The position numbers were made by a program, and so were the translations under genes. This document shows positions 25,856 to 36,226 of a DNA stretch of 64,000 nucleotides, piece after piece (position 1 is the stretch's first letter; the number at the start of each line of letters is the position of its first letter). The stretch is from Chitinimonas sp. BJYL2 (lineage in GTDB: Bacteria; Pseudomonadota; Gammaproteobacteria; Burkholderiales; Chitinimonadaceae), in contig NZ_JANZKW010000004.1 in the NCBI RefSeq assembly GCF_027257935.1, positions 124,001-188,000 of the forward strand, read 5' to 3'. The notes under the pieces are model-generated. The model was not told the DNA's origin. It did not search any database and saw nothing but the letters and a program-made list of their open reading frames with translations.

Positions 25856-28447
25856 CTAGACTTTTACAGTATCCGCGACGTCCTGGTAGTCCTTGATTTC
25901 ATTGAAGTTCATGTACTTGTAGACCTGCGCTGACTTGGCGGTCAGCACGCCCATATCGGCCATGTACTCTTCCTTGGTCGGAATACGACCGAGCTTGGAG
26001 CAGATGGCAGCCAGTTCGGCCGAACCCAAGTACACGTTGGAGTTCTTGCCCAGACGGTTGGGGAAGTTACGGGTCGAAGTGGACATGACCGTTGCGCCTT
26101 CCTTCACCTGTGCCTGATTACCCATGCACAACGAGCAGCCCGGCATTTCCATGCGGGCACCGGCGGTGCCGAAGGTGCCGTAGTGGCCTTCGTTGGTCAG
26201 TTGCTCGGCGTCCATCTTGGTCGGCGGTGCCACCCACAGCTTGACCGGGATGTCGCGCTTGCCTTCCAGCAGCGTGGATGCGGCACGGAAGTGACCGATA
26301 TTGGTCATGCACGAACCGATGAACACTTCGTCGATCTTGGCGCCAGCCACTTCGGACAGGGTTTTCACATCGTCCGGGTCGTTCGGGCAGGCCACGATAG
26401 GCTCATGGATGTCAGCCAGATCGATCTCGATCACGGCGGCGTACTCGGCATCGGTATCGCCCTTGAGCAGTTCAGGCTTGGCGATCCAGGCCTCCATGGC
26501 CTTGATGCGGCGTTCCAGCGTGCGGGCATCCTGGTAGCCGTTGGCGATCATGTTCTTCATGAGCGTGATGTTCGACGTCATGTATTCAATGATCGGTGCC
26601 TTATCAAGGTGCACCGTGCAACCCGCAGCCGAGCGTTCGGCCGAGGCATCGCTCAGTTCAAATGCCTGCTCCACCTTCAGATCGGGCAGACCTTCAATTT
26701 CCAGAATGCGGCCGGAGAACACGTTCTTCTTGCCAGCCTTGGCTACGGTCAAGAGGCCCGCCTTGATGGCGTACAGCGGAATGGCGTTGACCAGATCGCG
26801 CAGGGTGACGCCGGGCTGCATCTTGCCCTTGAAGCGCACCAGCACCGATTCGGGCATGTCCAGCGGCATCACGCCGGTAGCAGCAGCAAAGGCCACCAGA
26901 CCGGAACCGGCCGGGAAGGAGATACCAATCGGGAAACGGGTGTGGGAGTCACCGCCGGTACCCACGGTATCGGGCAGCAGCAGACGGTTCAGCCAGGAGT
27001 GGATCACGCCATCGCCGGGGCGTAGCGCAACGCCGCCACGGGTGCTGATAAAGGCGGGCAGCTCCTTGTGCATCTTCACGTCCACAGGCTTGGGGTAAGC
27101 AGCGGTGTGGCAGAACGATTGCATGACCATGTCGGCGCTGAAACCCAGACAAGCCAGGTCCTTCAGTTCGTCGCGCGTCATCGGGCCGGTGGTGTCTTGC
27201 GAACCCACGGTGGTCATCTTCGGCTCGCAGTAGGTACCAGGACGTACGCCCTGGCCTTCGGGCAGACCGCAGGCGCGGCCCACCATCTTCTGCGCCAGCG
27301 AGAAACCCTTGCCGCTATCAACCGGCGCCTTGGGCAGACGGAATTCGGTACTGGCGGGCAGACCCAGCGCTTCACGCGCCTTGGCGGTCAGGCCACGGCC
27401 GATGATCAGGTTGATACGGCCACCGGCGCGCACTTCATCCAGGATCACATCGGACTTGAGCTTGAACTCGGCCACCACGGTGCCATTCTTCTCGATCTTG
27501 CCCTCATAGGGATAGACATCGATCACATCGCCCATTTCGAGCTTGGAGACATCGACTTCAATCGGCAGCGAGCCGGAATCTTCCTGCGTGTTGAAGAAGA
27601 TCGGCGCAATCTTGCCGCCCAGCGTTACGCCGCCAAAACGCTTGTTCGGCACGTAAGGAATATCCTGACCCGTGGCCCAGACCACCGAATTGGTGGCGGA
27701 CTTACGGCTGGAACCGGTACCGACCACGTCACCTACATAAGCAACCAAGTGGCCCTTTTTCTTCAGGTCGTCAATGAACTGCATCGGGCCGCGCTTGCCA
27801 TCTTCTTCAGGCTTGAAGGCTGCATCGGGACGCGTGTTTTTGAGCATGGCTAGGTAGTGCAGCGGAATGTCCGGGCGCGACCAGGCATCCGGTGCGGGCG
27901 ACAGGTCATCGGTATTGGTCTCACCGGGCACCTTGAACACGGTGACGGTGATCTTCTTGTCCACTTCAGGACGGCTCTTGAACCACTCGGCATCCGCCCA
28001 GCTTTGCAGTACGGCCTTGGCATTGGCATTGCCCTTGTCGGCCAGGGCCTTCACATCATGGAAGAAGTCGAAGACCAGCAGGGTTTTCTTCAGCCCCTCG
28101 GCAGCAATCCCGCCTACCTCGGCGTCGCCAAGCAGATCAATCATCGGTTTGACGTTGTAACCACCCACCATGGTGCCCAGCAGCTTGGTCGCGAGTGCAC
28201 GGTCAATCAGCGGGCTCTTCACACTGCCCTCGGCCACGGCAGCCAGGAAAGATGCCTTCACCTTGGCAGCATCGTCCACACCCGGCGGAACGCGGTAAGT
28301 AATCAGGTCAACCAGCGTCTGCTCTTCACCCTTGGGCGGATTCTTCAGCAGTTCGACCAGATCGGCGACTTGCTGTGCGTTCAGCGGCAGCGGGGGAATC
28401 CCCAGGGCTGCGCGTTCGGCTACGTGCTGGCGGTAGGCTTCTAACAT
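25856..28447 (-). CDS. acnB: aconitate hydratase B
   Basis: An 863-residue bifunctional aconitase B of the TCA cycle, also able to hydrate 2-methylcitrate intermediates in some bacteria. It starts [38 protein letters not shown], matching E. coli AcnB, and contains [43 protein letters not shown] and the Fe-S region [14 protein letters not shown] with later [10 protein letters not shown]. The frame allows an ATG at 28501, but the family begins at 28447, which has a GG-containing site 8 bases upstream. It is divergent from a LysR gene. Confidence 0.95.
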   Translation of the reverse strand: MLEAYRQHVAERAALGIPPLPLNAQQVADLVELLKNPPKGEEQTLVDLITYRVPPGVDDAAKVKASFLAAVAEGSVKSPLIDRALATKLLGTMVGGYNVKPMIDLLGDAEVGGIAAEGLKKTLLVFDFFHDVKALADKGNANAKAVLQSWADAEWFKSRPEVDKKITVTVFKVPGETNTDDLSPAPDAWSRPDIPLHYLAMLKNTRPDAAFKPEEDGKRGPMQFIDDLKKKGHLVAYVGDVVGTGSSRKSATNSVVWATGQDIPYVPNKRFGGVTLGGKIAPIFFNTQEDSGSLPIEVDVSKLEMGDVIDVYPYEGKIEKNGTVVAEFKLKSDVILDEVRAGGRINLIIGRGLTAKAREALGLPASTEFRLPKAPVDSGKGFSLAQKMVGRACGLPEGQGVRPGTYCEPKMTTVGSQDTTGPMTRDELKDLACLGFSADMVMQSFCHTAAYPKPVDVKMHKELPAFISTRGGVALRPGDGVIHSWLNRLLLPDTVGTGGDSHTRFPIGISFPAGSGLVAFAAATGVMPLDMPESVLVRFKGKMQPGVTLRDLVNAIPLYAIKAGLLTVAKAGKKNVFSGRILEIEGLPDLKVEQAFELSDASAERSAAGCTVHLDKAPIIEYMTSNITLMKNMIANGYQDARTLERRIKAMEAWIAKPELLKGDTDAEYAAVIEIDLADIHEPIVACPNDPDDVKTLSEVAGAKIDEVFIGSCMTNIGHFRAASTLLEGKRDIPVKLWVAPPTKMDAEQLTNEGHYGTFGTAGARMEMPGCSLCMGNQAQVKEGATVMSTSTRNFPNRLGKNSNVYLGSAELAAICSKLGRIPTKEEYMADMGVLTAKSAQVYKYMNFNEIKDYQDVADTVKV

Positions 28448-28668
28448 GGCGATGACCTTTGCTTGCGGTTGCGTGTAATCGGGAAGCGCCGGGGCCGTCA
28501 TCCAGCCTGGCGGCTAGTCGGCAAACCCTGCAGAACAGGCCTATTTTAGCTGGCAGATCAGTCACTTGCTGATCCGGCTTGCGGGACCAGTCTGTCGGCA
28601 CTTCTTCTAGGTGCTCGCAGATTACCGCCATGCACAGCAATGCACAAACGAGTAATCGAGACAGTATC

Positions 28669-28685
28669 TGTGAGTTAAACTCACA
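28669..28685. promoter_or_regulatory. dyad operator before the LysR gene
   Basis: TGTGAGTTAAACTCACA, a near-perfect palindrome ending 2 bases before the ATG at 28688, in the 240-bp gap between divergent acnB and the LysR gene. It may be an autoregulatory site. Confidence 0.5.
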
Positions 28686-28687
28686 TA

Positions 28688-29599
28688 ATGACCGCCACCC
28701 TCCCCCCGCTGAATGCCCTGCGTGCTTTTGAGGCTGCAGCAAGGCTTGAGAGCTTTTCCGCTGCTGCCGGTGAGCTGTTTGTCACCCACGGCGCTGTGAG
28801 CAAACAGATTAAGCAACTCGAAGACTGGCTGGGTGTGCCTTTGTTTGAGCGCAGCGGCGGTCGGGTCAAACTGACCGAAGTCGGCTGGCGTTATCTGGTG
28901 CAGGTGCAAGATGGTCTCGACATCATCGCCAACGCCACGGCGCAGCTCAGGCAGCCAGACCGGCAGCGCCGCATCGTCATCAACTCCATCCCCACATTCG
29001 CCATGTTCTGGCTGTTACCACGCCTGGGTGAATTCCAGCGTGAACACCCCGATATCGAACTACGGCTGATGACCAGCGACCGGGATATCTCGCGGCTGGA
29101 TGCGCCTTTCGATCTCGCCATCCGCCGCGGCCCCGGCGATTGGCCCGGTCATGTCAGCAAGCCTTTTCTCGAAGAGCGCGAGCTACCGCTGTGCGCGCCC
29201 AGCCTGCTGGAGCGTTTGCCCATTCACACCCCGCAGGATCTCGCCCAGCACACCCTGCTGCAAGCCGATACCCGCCCCACGGCCTGGCAGCGTTGGCTCA
29301 CGTTGGCCGGCGTGCCAGAACTCAAGCCTGCTGCCACTCAGCAATTCGGCCACTTCTACCTGGCCTTGCGCGCGGCCATGAACGGCCTCGGCGTGGTGCT
29401 TGGTCCGCTGCCGATGATGCAGGCCGAACTGGACGCTGGCACGCTGGTCGCCCCACTGCAGGAACCCAGTGTGGTGGTACGCGGCTATTGCTGGATCACC
29501 CCCCGCGCTGCCACCCATGATCCCACGATCCATGTACTCACCCGCTGGCTGGAGCAACAGGCCAGCCACACCGGGCTTTCCGGCACCGCCACCCCCTGA
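28688..29599 (+). CDS. LysR-family transcriptional regulator (GcvA-like)
   Basis: A 303-residue LysR regulator. The N-terminal winged helix-turn-helix (LNALRAFEAAARLESFSAAAGELFVTHGAVSKQIKQLEDWLGVPLFERS) is of the GcvA/AmpR subgroup, followed by an effector-binding domain (RRIVINSIPTFAMFWLLPRLGEFQREHPDIELRL, DLAIRRGPGDWPG). It lies between acnB (divergent) and acnA (same strand, 159 bp downstream), so it may regulate aconitase expression. The effector is unknown. Confidence 0.9.
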   Translation: MTATLPPLNALRAFEAAARLESFSAAAGELFVTHGAVSKQIKQLEDWLGVPLFERSGGRVKLTEVGWRYLVQVQDGLDIIANATAQLRQPDRQRRIVINSIPTFAMFWLLPRLGEFQREHPDIELRLMTSDRDISRLDAPFDLAIRRGPGDWPGHVSKPFLEERELPLCAPSLLERLPIHTPQDLAQHTLLQADTRPTAWQRWLTLAGVPELKPAATQQFGHFYLALRAAMNGLGVVLGPLPMMQAELDAGTLVAPLQEPSVVVRGYCWITPRAATHDPTIHVLTRWLEQQASHTGLSGTATP

Positions 29600-29758
29600 A
29601 CGGCCACCGTCATCGGGCGACCGCCATGCAGCCACGCAATGACCCAGCCTGCTTGCATCCTGCGCGACTTGGGTAAAGATTAGACACATGGCCGAGCCGG
29701 CATCACCCCGCTCGGCCGCTTCATCCGGATAGCCCTTGTCTCGGGCGGGAGCATTGCC

Positions 29759-32464
29759 ATGCTGCACAATCTGCACGACACCCTGCGTACCCTGCCCCTG
29801 CCAGATGGCCGGCAACTGCATTACTACAGCCTGCCCGCACTGGAGGCAGCCGGCATCGGCCCGGTCAGCCAGCTGCCGGTATCGATCCGGCTCATCCTCG
29901 AATCCGTACTCCGGCATTGTGATGGCAAGAGGGTATCGGCTGAGCAAGTCGAGCAGCTCGCCAATTGGCAAGCCAATGCCACCCGCGTGGATGAAATCCC
30001 GTTCGTGGTTGCCCGGGTCGTGCTTCAGGATTTCACGGGCGTTCCCTTGCTGGCCGATCTGGCAGCGATGCGCGATGTCGCTGCAAAGCTGGGCAAAGAC
30101 CCCAAGATCATCGAACCCTTGGTGCCGGTAGACCTCGTAGTCGACCACTCGGTGATGATCGACTATTTTGGCAACCCCAATGCCTTGCGCATGAACATGG
30201 AGCTCGAATTCCTGCGAAATCACGAACGCTATCAGTTCATGAAATGGGGCATGCAGGCCTTCGATACCTTCAAGGTCGTTCCTCCCGGTATCGGCATCGT
30301 TCATCAGGTCAACCTTGAACACCTGTTCCGCGGCGTCCAGATCCGCGACGGGGTGGCCTTCCCCGATACGCTGGTGGGCACCGACAGCCACACCACCATG
30401 ATCAATGGCGTGGGTGTCGTCGGCTGGGGCGTCGGCGGTATCGAAGCCGAGGCCGCCATGCTGGGCCAGCCGGTGTACCTGCTCACACCCGACGTCGTTG
30501 GCGTTGAGTTGACTGGCACCCTGCGCGAAGGCATCACCGCCACCGATCTGGTGCTCACGGTCACCGAACTGCTCCGGCGCGAAAAAGTGGTAGGGAAGTT
30601 TGTCGAGTTCTTCGGCGAAGGCGCCGCCAGTCTCACGGTGGTAGACCGCGCTACGCTGGGCAACATGGCACCGGAATACGGCGCCACCATGGGCTTTTTT
30701 CCCGTGGACGATCAAACCGTCGCTTATCTGCGGGCAACAGGGCGAGACGAGGCCGAAATCGCTGCCTTTGAAGCGTACTTCAAGGCACAGGGGCTGTTCG
30801 GCATGCCGCGCGCTGGCGAAATCCGCTACTCCAAACCACTGCAACTTGACCTGAGCACCATCGTACCCAGCCTGGCCGGGCCCAAACGCCCTCAAGACCG
30901 CATTGCCTTGCCCGATATGCGCGCTCGCTTTGAACACCTGTTTGCCGCGCCGGGCAGCGATAACGGCTTCAACAAACCCGCCGCAGAGATGGCACAGCGA
31001 CACCCCAGCGGCCTCCCAGGCATCGACCTTGGCCACGGCGACATCCTGATTGCGGCCATCACCAGCTGCACCAATACATCAAACCCCGGCGTGCTGCTGG
31101 CGGCAGGCCTGCTTGCCAAGCACGCTGTCGAAAAAGGCCTGCGCGTACACCCGCGAATCAAAACCAGCTTCGCCCCTGGCTCACGCGTCGTCACCGAGTA
31201 CCTTCAACGAGCGGGACTCCAAAGCTATCTGGATCAGCTCGGATTCAACATCGCGGCTTATGGCTGCACCACCTGCATCGGCAATGCAGGCGATCTACCG
31301 GCGCCAATCAACGAAGCCATCACCCGGCTTGATCTGATTTGCGCGGCTGTACTCAGCGGCAACCGCAATTTCGAAGCTCGTATCCACCCGAACCTGCGCG
31401 CCAACTACCTGGCCAGTCCGCCGCTGGTCGTGGCGTTTGCCTTGGCTGGACGAGTGAATATCGATCTGGACAAGGAGGCGCTCGGTCTCGGCCATGATGG
31501 CCAGCCGGTCTACCTGCGAGATATCTGGCCTCATAGCCAGGAGATTGGCCGGCTGATGCACCATGCCATGAATCCCGCACTATTTCGCGATCGCTACCGC
31601 GATTTCACGCGCGATCATGATCTCTGGAATACCATTCCGGCGCCGTCCGGCCAAGTCTATAACTGGCCCAGCTCCACCTATATCGCCCGCCCGCCCTTCT
31701 TCGACAGCTTCACGCTACAGCCGGACCCTATCGGTGAAATCCACGGCGCACGTGCCCTGATGCTGCTCGGCGACTCGGTCACGACCGACCACATCAGCCC
31801 GGCAGGTTCATTCCGCGACACCACCCCAGCGGGCCAGTATCTGATCAACCATGGCGTAGCCCAAGCCAACTTCAATAGCTACGGCAGCCGACGCGGTAAC
31901 CACGAAATCATGCTCCGCGGCACCTTTGCCAATGTCAGGTTGCGGAATCAGATGCTGCCACCCAATCCCGATGGCAGCCCGATCGAGGGCGGATACACCT
32001 TGATGGACGGAGAGCAGCTCACCATCTACGACGCCGCAATGCGCCATCAGCAACGCAACACCCCCACCCTGATCTTCGCCGGCGAAGAATACGGCACCGG
32101 TTCAAGCCGTGACTGGGCCGCCAAAGGCACGCAACTACTCGGCGTCCGTGCAGTCATCGCACGCAGCTACGAACGCATCCACCGTGCCAACCTCGTCGGC
32201 ATGGGAGTACTACCCTTGCAGTTCAAGGGCGCAGAGAGTCACCAACATCTCGGTCTGCGTGGCGACGAAACCTTCAGCATCCTGGGCATCCACGACAACC
32301 TCCAAGCCCAGCAAAACCTTACGCTCCGAATCACCCGATCCGACGGTCGCAGCCAGGATGTGTCCTTGCTATGCCGCATCGACACCCCCATTGAAGTCGA
32401 GTACTACCGACACGGCGGCATCCTGCCATTCGTGCTTCGCACACTCATCCGTCAAGCCGCCTGA
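29759..32464 (+). CDS. acnA: aconitate hydratase A
   Basis: A 901-residue aconitase of the IRP/AcnA family, catalysing citrate-isocitrate isomerisation with a [4Fe-4S] cluster. Fe-S ligands are in [28 protein letters not shown] and [11 protein letters not shown]. Other hallmarks: [90 protein letters not shown] and [18 protein letters not shown]. Length fits E. coli AcnA (891). It is the last chromosomal gene before the integron. Confidence 0.95.
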   Translation: MLHNLHDTLRTLPLPDGRQLHYYSLPALEAAGIGPVSQLPVSIRLILESVLRHCDGKRVSAEQVEQLANWQANATRVDEIPFVVARVVLQDFTGVPLLADLAAMRDVAAKLGKDPKIIEPLVPVDLVVDHSVMIDYFGNPNALRMNMELEFLRNHERYQFMKWGMQAFDTFKVVPPGIGIVHQVNLEHLFRGVQIRDGVAFPDTLVGTDSHTTMINGVGVVGWGVGGIEAEAAMLGQPVYLLTPDVVGVELTGTLREGITATDLVLTVTELLRREKVVGKFVEFFGEGAASLTVVDRATLGNMAPEYGATMGFFPVDDQTVAYLRATGRDEAEIAAFEAYFKAQGLFGMPRAGEIRYSKPLQLDLSTIVPSLAGPKRPQDRIALPDMRARFEHLFAAPGSDNGFNKPAAEMAQRHPSGLPGIDLGHGDILIAAITSCTNTSNPGVLLAAGLLAKHAVEKGLRVHPRIKTSFAPGSRVVTEYLQRAGLQSYLDQLGFNIAAYGCTTCIGNAGDLPAPINEAITRLDLICAAVLSGNRNFEARIHPNLRANYLASPPLVVAFALAGRVNIDLDKEALGLGHDGQPVYLRDIWPHSQEIGRLMHHAMNPALFRDRYRDFTRDHDLWNTIPAPSGQVYNWPSSTYIARPPFFDSFTLQPDPIGEIHGARALMLLGDSVTTDHISPAGSFRDTTPAGQYLINHGVAQANFNSYGSRRGNHEIMLRGTFANVRLRNQMLPPNPDGSPIEGGYTLMDGEQLTIYDAAMRHQQRNTPTLIFAGEEYGTGSSRDWAAKGTQLLGVRAVIARSYERIHRANLVGMGVLPLQFKGAESHQHLGLRGDETFSILGIHDNLQAQQNLTLRITRSDGRSQDVSLLCRIDTPIEVEYYRHGGILPFVLRTLIRQAA

Positions 32465-32526
32465 TTACCTGCGCCACTCGCAACACCCACATCGGATTCG
32501 GGACAGAAGGCAGAAAATCAGCATTG

Positions 32527-32544
32527 TTCACCCATATGGGTGAT
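32527..32544. repeat. palindrome beside the integron
   Basis: TTCACCCATATGGGTGAT, a near-perfect palindrome between acnA and the end of intI. It matches the site at 3915-3932 near the lone cassette in 17 of 18 bases. Confidence 0.4.
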
Positions 32545-32601
32545 GACCTGACCATGCAGTCCGGGTAGCTTGCGCCCCATATGGCCTACCCATATTCCCA
32601 C

Positions 32602-33579
32602 TCACGCAGGCGACAAGGCGTCCAGCGGACTCAATACTCCTCGCCCGCCGCGATTGAGCACATGCGTATAAATCATCGTTGTGCGCACATCGCTGTGGCC
32701 AAGGAGTTCCTGCACCGTGCGAATGTCATACCCATTCTGCAGCAGGTGTGTCGCAAACGAGTGCCGCAAAGTATGCGGAGATACCGGCTTGGCAATACCC
32801 GACCGCCGCGCCGCAGCCCGTACAGCCCGTTGCACCTGCTGATCGCTTACATGGTGACGACGAATCACACCACTTCGCGGATCCTCGGACGGCCTGTCAG
32901 CGGGAAATACATACTGCCACCCCCACTCCCGGCCCGCCTTGGGGTACTTCAACGACAAAGCGTTAGGCAGATACACCGGCGCAAACCCCTTGTTAGCATC
33001 ATCCGCAAACAGCTGCGCCACCCGCTGCAGATGCAACTGCAACAATGGAACAACCTTCTGCGGCAGAACCGTGATGCGATCACGCGCGCCCTTGCCATCC
33101 CTCACCACAATCTGCCCCGCCTCAAAATCCACATCCTTGACCCGCAGCCGGCAAGCCTCAAGCAAGCGCAATCCGGCACCGTAGAGCAGATCCCCAATCA
33201 AAGCATTCGTACCAGTCAGGTTGTTGAGAACCGTCTGCACCTCATACTCGCTCAGCACCGTCGGCAGCCGTTTGGGAATCTTGGCGGACTCCACATCAGA
33301 CAACCAAGGCAACTCCATTCCCAACACAGCGCGATACAGAAACAACAACGCCGACTTGGCCTGATTCTGTGTAGCCGCAGCAACATTCCGGTCCGCCACC
33401 AAATGGTTCAGAAACGCCTCAATCTCGTCCTTGCCCATCTCCTGCGGATGCCGCTTGCCATGAAACAGAATGAACTGCTTGATCCAGCCCAGATAGGCTT
33501 CCTCAGTACGGATACTGAAATGCTTCAGACGAATACGCTGACGAACCAGCTCAAGCAGCCTTGGCGGATTGGTTTCCAT
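32602..33579 (-). CDS. intI: integron integrase
   Basis: A 325-residue tyrosine recombinase that inserts and excises gene cassettes. Catalytic residues are Arg138 (GAGLRLLE), His269 and Arg272 ([10 protein letters not shown]), His295 (LLGHSDV) and Tyr304 (TTMIYTHVL). The IntI-specific insertion is present ([20 protein letters not shown], about 209-227), which separates IntI from XerC/D. The N-terminal SAM-like domain ([26 protein letters not shown]) is standard. It reads away from the cassette array, the usual layout. It looks intact, so the integron could be active. Confidence 0.96.
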   Translation of the reverse strand: METNPPRLLELVRQRIRLKHFSIRTEEAYLGWIKQFILFHGKRHPQEMGKDEIEAFLNHLVADRNVAAATQNQAKSALLFLYRAVLGMELPWLSDVESAKIPKRLPTVLSEYEVQTVLNNLTGTNALIGDLLYGAGLRLLEACRLRVKDVDFEAGQIVVRDGKGARDRITVLPQKVVPLLQLHLQRVAQLFADDANKGFAPVYLPNALSLKYPKAGREWGWQYVFPADRPSEDPRSGVIRRHHVSDQQVQRAVRAAARRSGIAKPVSPHTLRHSFATHLLQNGYDIRTVQELLGHSDVRTTMIYTHVLNRGGRGVLSPLDALSPA

Positions 33580-33714
33580 GACGTATTTTCCCGTAGCTGT
33601 AGGATACCTAACATGCTAGACCACACAGCTAAGCCTCGCCTCACCATAGAGCCGCGTGACGTTAGGCATCACGCCGACGTGATTTATCACGTCAAATAGG
33701 ACTTCTACTTAACG
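33580..33714. other. attI region of the integron
   Basis: Between the intI start and the first cassette junction (GTTAGAG at 33714-33720, cut between 33714 and 33715). A second GTTAGGC-like core lies at 33661-33667. An 18-bp near-perfect palindrome, GACGTGAT-TT-ATCACGTC (33676-33693), could be an integrase or regulator site. No E. coli-type LexA box was recognised. Confidence 0.65.
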
Positions 33715-33728
33715 TTAGAGCTCTCCAC

Positions 33729-34013
33729 ATGGAACGCGTCAAAGGTTTATCTACAGCCCCCACCGAACTCGACGTATTGCAGGAAATTGCGAGGGTCGCC
33801 ACACGGACAGCGCTAGAAGCCTATGAACCAATTCCTAGCGAGTGGGAGAGAAACCTAACACTCGGCACCTTATTTGATGGTGACGACAGGATATTTGAGC
33901 TTTACATAGCAGCAGAGAAACCAGCCGACGCAATAGTCATCAGCTCAGCTCGCGTAAATAGAAAAACAAAAGCAGTTGCCGTTACCATAACTAATTTACG
34001 CCACAAGGATTAG
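33729..34013 (+). CDS. cassette 1: hypothetical protein
   Basis: A 94-residue soluble protein, ATG 14 bases inside the cassette (33715-34112). It is rich in Glu and Ala, with an N-terminal helix (LDVLQEIARVATRTALEAYEPIPSEWERN) followed by alternating strands (DRIFELYIAAEK, AIVISSARVN, AVAVTITN). The pattern recalls small immunity-type proteins but I do not recognise the family. Nearest to attI, it would be the best expressed if a cassette promoter exists there. Confidence 0.7.
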   Translation: MERVKGLSTAPTELDVLQEIARVATRTALEAYEPIPSEWERNLTLGTLFDGDDRIFELYIAAEKPADAIVISSARVNRKTKAVAVTITNLRHKD

Positions 34014-34021
34014 GAACGTGC

Positions 34022-34118
34022 GCTCTAACCTTTCGGTCAACGTGACAGCCCAAAGCTACGCTTTGGGTTCCCTCCGCTGCTTCGCAGCTCTGGCTGCACG
34101 TTACCTCCAACGTTAGCC
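34022..34118 (+). repeat. attC 1
   Basis: R'' GCTCTAAC (complementary to the cassette's own GTTAGAGC start) to R' GTTAGCC. Its arms AACGTGACAGCC and GGCTGCACGTT show compensatory changes relative to the others. Confidence 0.95.
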
Positions 34119-34132
34119 ATCAGGAGTAGTAA

Positions 34133-34828
34133 TTGAGAGCACATGTCATTACATTCTTTTGCTGGTTATTTTCACTGAATCCCAAAGAACGCCCGCCTAA
34201 AGATGCGGCTGAGAAACTGCAAATGAGCATGCGCGTAACTGCAAAGTGCAGATACAACTCAGCCGTAAGGCTCCAAAAACAGTCAAAATTTGCGTTCTTT
34301 GCCACAACAGCACTTTCGCTAGGATTAATATTTATTCCGTTGATGCAAACAGCAAACATTCCTCTGGCATACCCAGCCAATGTTCTTGGTGTTTTACAAA
34401 TATTTCTCGCCGTTGCATCGCTTGTATATTCAGTTGTTATTGGAACCGCCCGCTATGAGGTAAGGGCGGAAAACCTAACGGAATGTGGCGACAAACTTAA
34501 AGAGCTTATTCGCTCAATTGATAATGACAGAGCATCAGAAACCCCTCCTGGAAAGCTGGAAATATCCGACTATCACAAGAGGTACTCTGACATTGTCACC
34601 GATACAGAAAACCATGATCGCTCAGACTATTGGCTGGCGATGCTTGAAATGGATCGTGACTATTTTATCACTGGCATACCACGTTTTATTATGTGGTCAA
34701 AGTCCTTGACATTCCGCCTCATTCCCTATGGCGTCCCATTGTTAATGATGTTGGTTGTAGCCATTTTGATAACAGATATGTTACACATATCAGAAATCTT
34801 TACCGATTATCTCGTTCCAAAAAAATAG
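34133..34828 (+). CDS. cassette 2: SLATT-domain-like two-TM membrane protein
   Basis: A 231-residue protein. After a segment MRVTAKCRYNSAVRLQKQSKF come two closely spaced membrane helices (about 54-72 and 80-102: FFATTALSLGLIFIPLM and LGVLQIFLAVASLVYSVVI) and a cytoplasmic helix YEVRAENLTECGDKLKELIRSID. This arrangement is that of SLATT domains, predicted pore-forming effectors in nucleotide-signalling and retron-linked anti-phage systems. A further TM lies near residues 203-220. The start is TTG at 34133, supported by CAGGAG 7 bases upstream. No partner cyclase is nearby, so an SLATT role is a family-based inference. Confidence 0.7.
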   Translation: MRAHVITFFCWLFSLNPKERPPKDAAEKLQMSMRVTAKCRYNSAVRLQKQSKFAFFATTALSLGLIFIPLMQTANIPLAYPANVLGVLQIFLAVASLVYSVVIGTARYEVRAENLTECGDKLKELIRSIDNDRASETPPGKLEISDYHKRYSDIVTDTENHDRSDYWLAMLEMDRDYFITGIPRFIMWSKSLTFRLIPYGVPLLMMLVVAILITDMLHISEIFTDYLVPKK

Positions 34829-34832
34829 AGAT

Positions 34833-34928
34833 GGCTAACCTTTCGGTCAACGTGACGGCCCAAAGCTACGCTTTGGGTTCCCTCCATGCCTGCGGCATTC
34901 CGGCCGCACGTTACCTCCAACGTTAGAG
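34833..34928 (+). repeat. attC 2
   Basis: R'' GGCTAAC to R' GTTAGAG, 96 bp; closes cassette 2 (34113-34922). Arms AACGTGACGGCC and GGCCGCACGTT. Confidence 0.95.
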
Positions 34929-34943
34929 CGTACTGCCGAACCT

Positions 34944-35315
34944 ATGAGCTATCGTCGCTACCACAGAAAACGCTCCATGGCAGGTGAGCTATTAGCTGAT
35001 ACAGCTTTCATAGCCAACCGTCTTTCCTGGAAAGGTGCTGCCATCTTGGGCACCATTCAATTTGTGATCTTCTATTGGTTGTTACCCACGTGGCTTACTA
35101 ACCAACTAGAGTCTATGCACGGTAATATGTTTCGCCCCATAGTCGAAGCAGTTTTTGCAAAACGAATACATTGGCTTCAATGGTTAGCCATAGCACTTGC
35201 TCTTGTCTGTATGTTCATCGGCATTTGGAACTACTTCGCCTCAGATCGATTTAGCCGCCATGGTGAAAACAATGTTAATTTCCTTAGTCGTATGTTGGCG
35301 CGATGGCTCGACTAA
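34944..35315 (+). CDS. cassette 3: two-TM membrane protein
   Basis: A 123-residue protein with a basic N-terminus (MSYRRYHRKRS) and two hydrophobic helices (about 30-48, WKGAAILGTIQFVIFYWLL, and 78-96, WLQWLAIALALVCMFIGIW). The layout resembles the membrane-anchor half of Mrr/DUF2034-type restriction proteins but no nuclease domain follows, so this is only a resemblance. ATG is 21 bases inside cassette 3. Confidence 0.65.
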   Translation: MSYRRYHRKRSMAGELLADTAFIANRLSWKGAAILGTIQFVIFYWLLPTWLTNQLESMHGNMFRPIVEAVFAKRIHWLQWLAIALALVCMFIGIWNYFASDRFSRHGENNVNFLSRMLARWLD

Positions 35316-35333
35316 TCCATATTCAAACCATAC

Positions 35334-35430
35334 GCTCTAACCTTTCGGTCAACGTGACGGCCCAAAGCTGCGCTTTGGGTTCCCTCCATGCCTGCGGCAT
35401 TCCGGCCGCACGTTACCTCCAACGTTAGCC
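35334..35430 (+). repeat. attC 3
   Basis: R'' GCTCTAAC to R' GTTAGCC; closes cassette 3 (34923-35424). Confidence 0.95.
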
Positions 35431-35433
35431 ACC

Positions 35434-35748
35434 ATGAACGATCCGCAGCTGTGGAAGCAATGGAAAGTCACTGAATCGCTCTTAGTGAGCGCCAAGCGGC
35501 GCTTGCTAGAGGCAGCGCCACATCTAAATCAGGAAGATGCAACCGCGCTTGCTCAATACGAAAACTTCATTCAACACAATGAATTCGGCTTGGCGCTGGA
35601 CACGCTAGCAGAGGTTGGAAGTGAATACCCTTGCAGAGGCAGCTTCTGGCGTGACTTGGAACGAGCTGCAGAGGCCATGCAGCTCACCGAGCGAGCTACT
35701 GAGTTTCGTCAAAACTTCATTTCCACATTGCGGGGTAACGGTGGCTAA
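35434..35748 (+). CDS. cassette 4: small immunity-like helical protein
   Basis: A 104-residue, mostly helical soluble protein. ALAQYENFIQHNEFGLALDTLAEVG followed by FWRDLERAAEAMQL matches a pattern seen in small bacterial proteins, some annotated as MafI-like immunity proteins. I cannot assign it firmly. The stop codon TAA lies inside the R'' box of the following attC, so the gene and its site overlap. Confidence 0.65.
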   Translation: MNDPQLWKQWKVTESLLVSAKRRLLEAAPHLNQEDATALAQYENFIQHNEFGLALDTLAEVGSEYPCRGSFWRDLERAAEAMQLTERATEFRQNFISTLRGNGG

Positions 35749-35838
35749 CCTTTCGGTCAACGTGACGGCCCAAAGCTGGGCTTTGGGTTCCCTCCATGCC
35801 TGCGGCATTCCGGCCGCACGTTACCTCCAACGTTAGGC
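35743..35838 (+). repeat. attC 4
   Basis: R'' GGCTAAC to R' GTTAGGC; closes cassette 4 (35425-35832). Confidence 0.95.
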
Positions 35839-35880
35839 GCTTCTCTAAACACCCACCGACATTCATATAAATTAGAGCGC

Positions 35881-36114
35881 ATGAATAAATCAAAAATTGC
35901 CAAAGAATCTCTTGCCCTTCAGCTATTCTTCATGGCTCTAGGGTTTGGGATTTTTATTGGTTTTCTCGCCGCAGAGGCAAGCATAAAAATTTTTGGCGTA
36001 TCTTTGGCCAACTCATACACATTCATATTCATTCCGATAGTCGCACTTTCGATTTTATTCTTACCAAAGATAGCGCGAAAGGAAATTGCGGATGCCAATT
36101 CAAAATCTCTATAA
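35881..36114 (+). CDS. cassette 5: small two-TM membrane protein
   Basis: A 77-residue protein with two hydrophobic helices (LALQLFFMALGFGIFIGFLAA and YTFIFIPIVALSILFLP) and short basic termini. Function not recognised. ATG is 48 bases inside cassette 5. Confidence 0.6.
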   Translation: MNKSKIAKESLALQLFFMALGFGIFIGFLAAEASIKIFGVSLANSYTFIFIPIVALSILFLPKIARKEIADANSKSL

Positions 36115-36123
36115 ATTGGCCGC

Positions 36124-36219
36124 CCCTAACCTTTCGGTCAACGTGACGGCCCAAAGCTGCGCTTTGGGTTCCCTCCACGCCTGCGGCGTTCCGGCCGCAC
36201 GTTACCTCCAACGTTAGGT
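36124..36219 (+). repeat. attC 5
   Basis: R'' CCCTAAC to R' GTTAGGT; closes cassette 5 (35833-36213). R'' differs by one base from the expected GCCTAAC. Confidence 0.94.
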
Positions 36220-36226
36220 TTCGCCA

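Noticed and set aside
29183-31036. 617-codon open frame on the minus strand
   Set aside because: Antisense to acnA and the end of the LysR gene; no domain, and acnA is certain.
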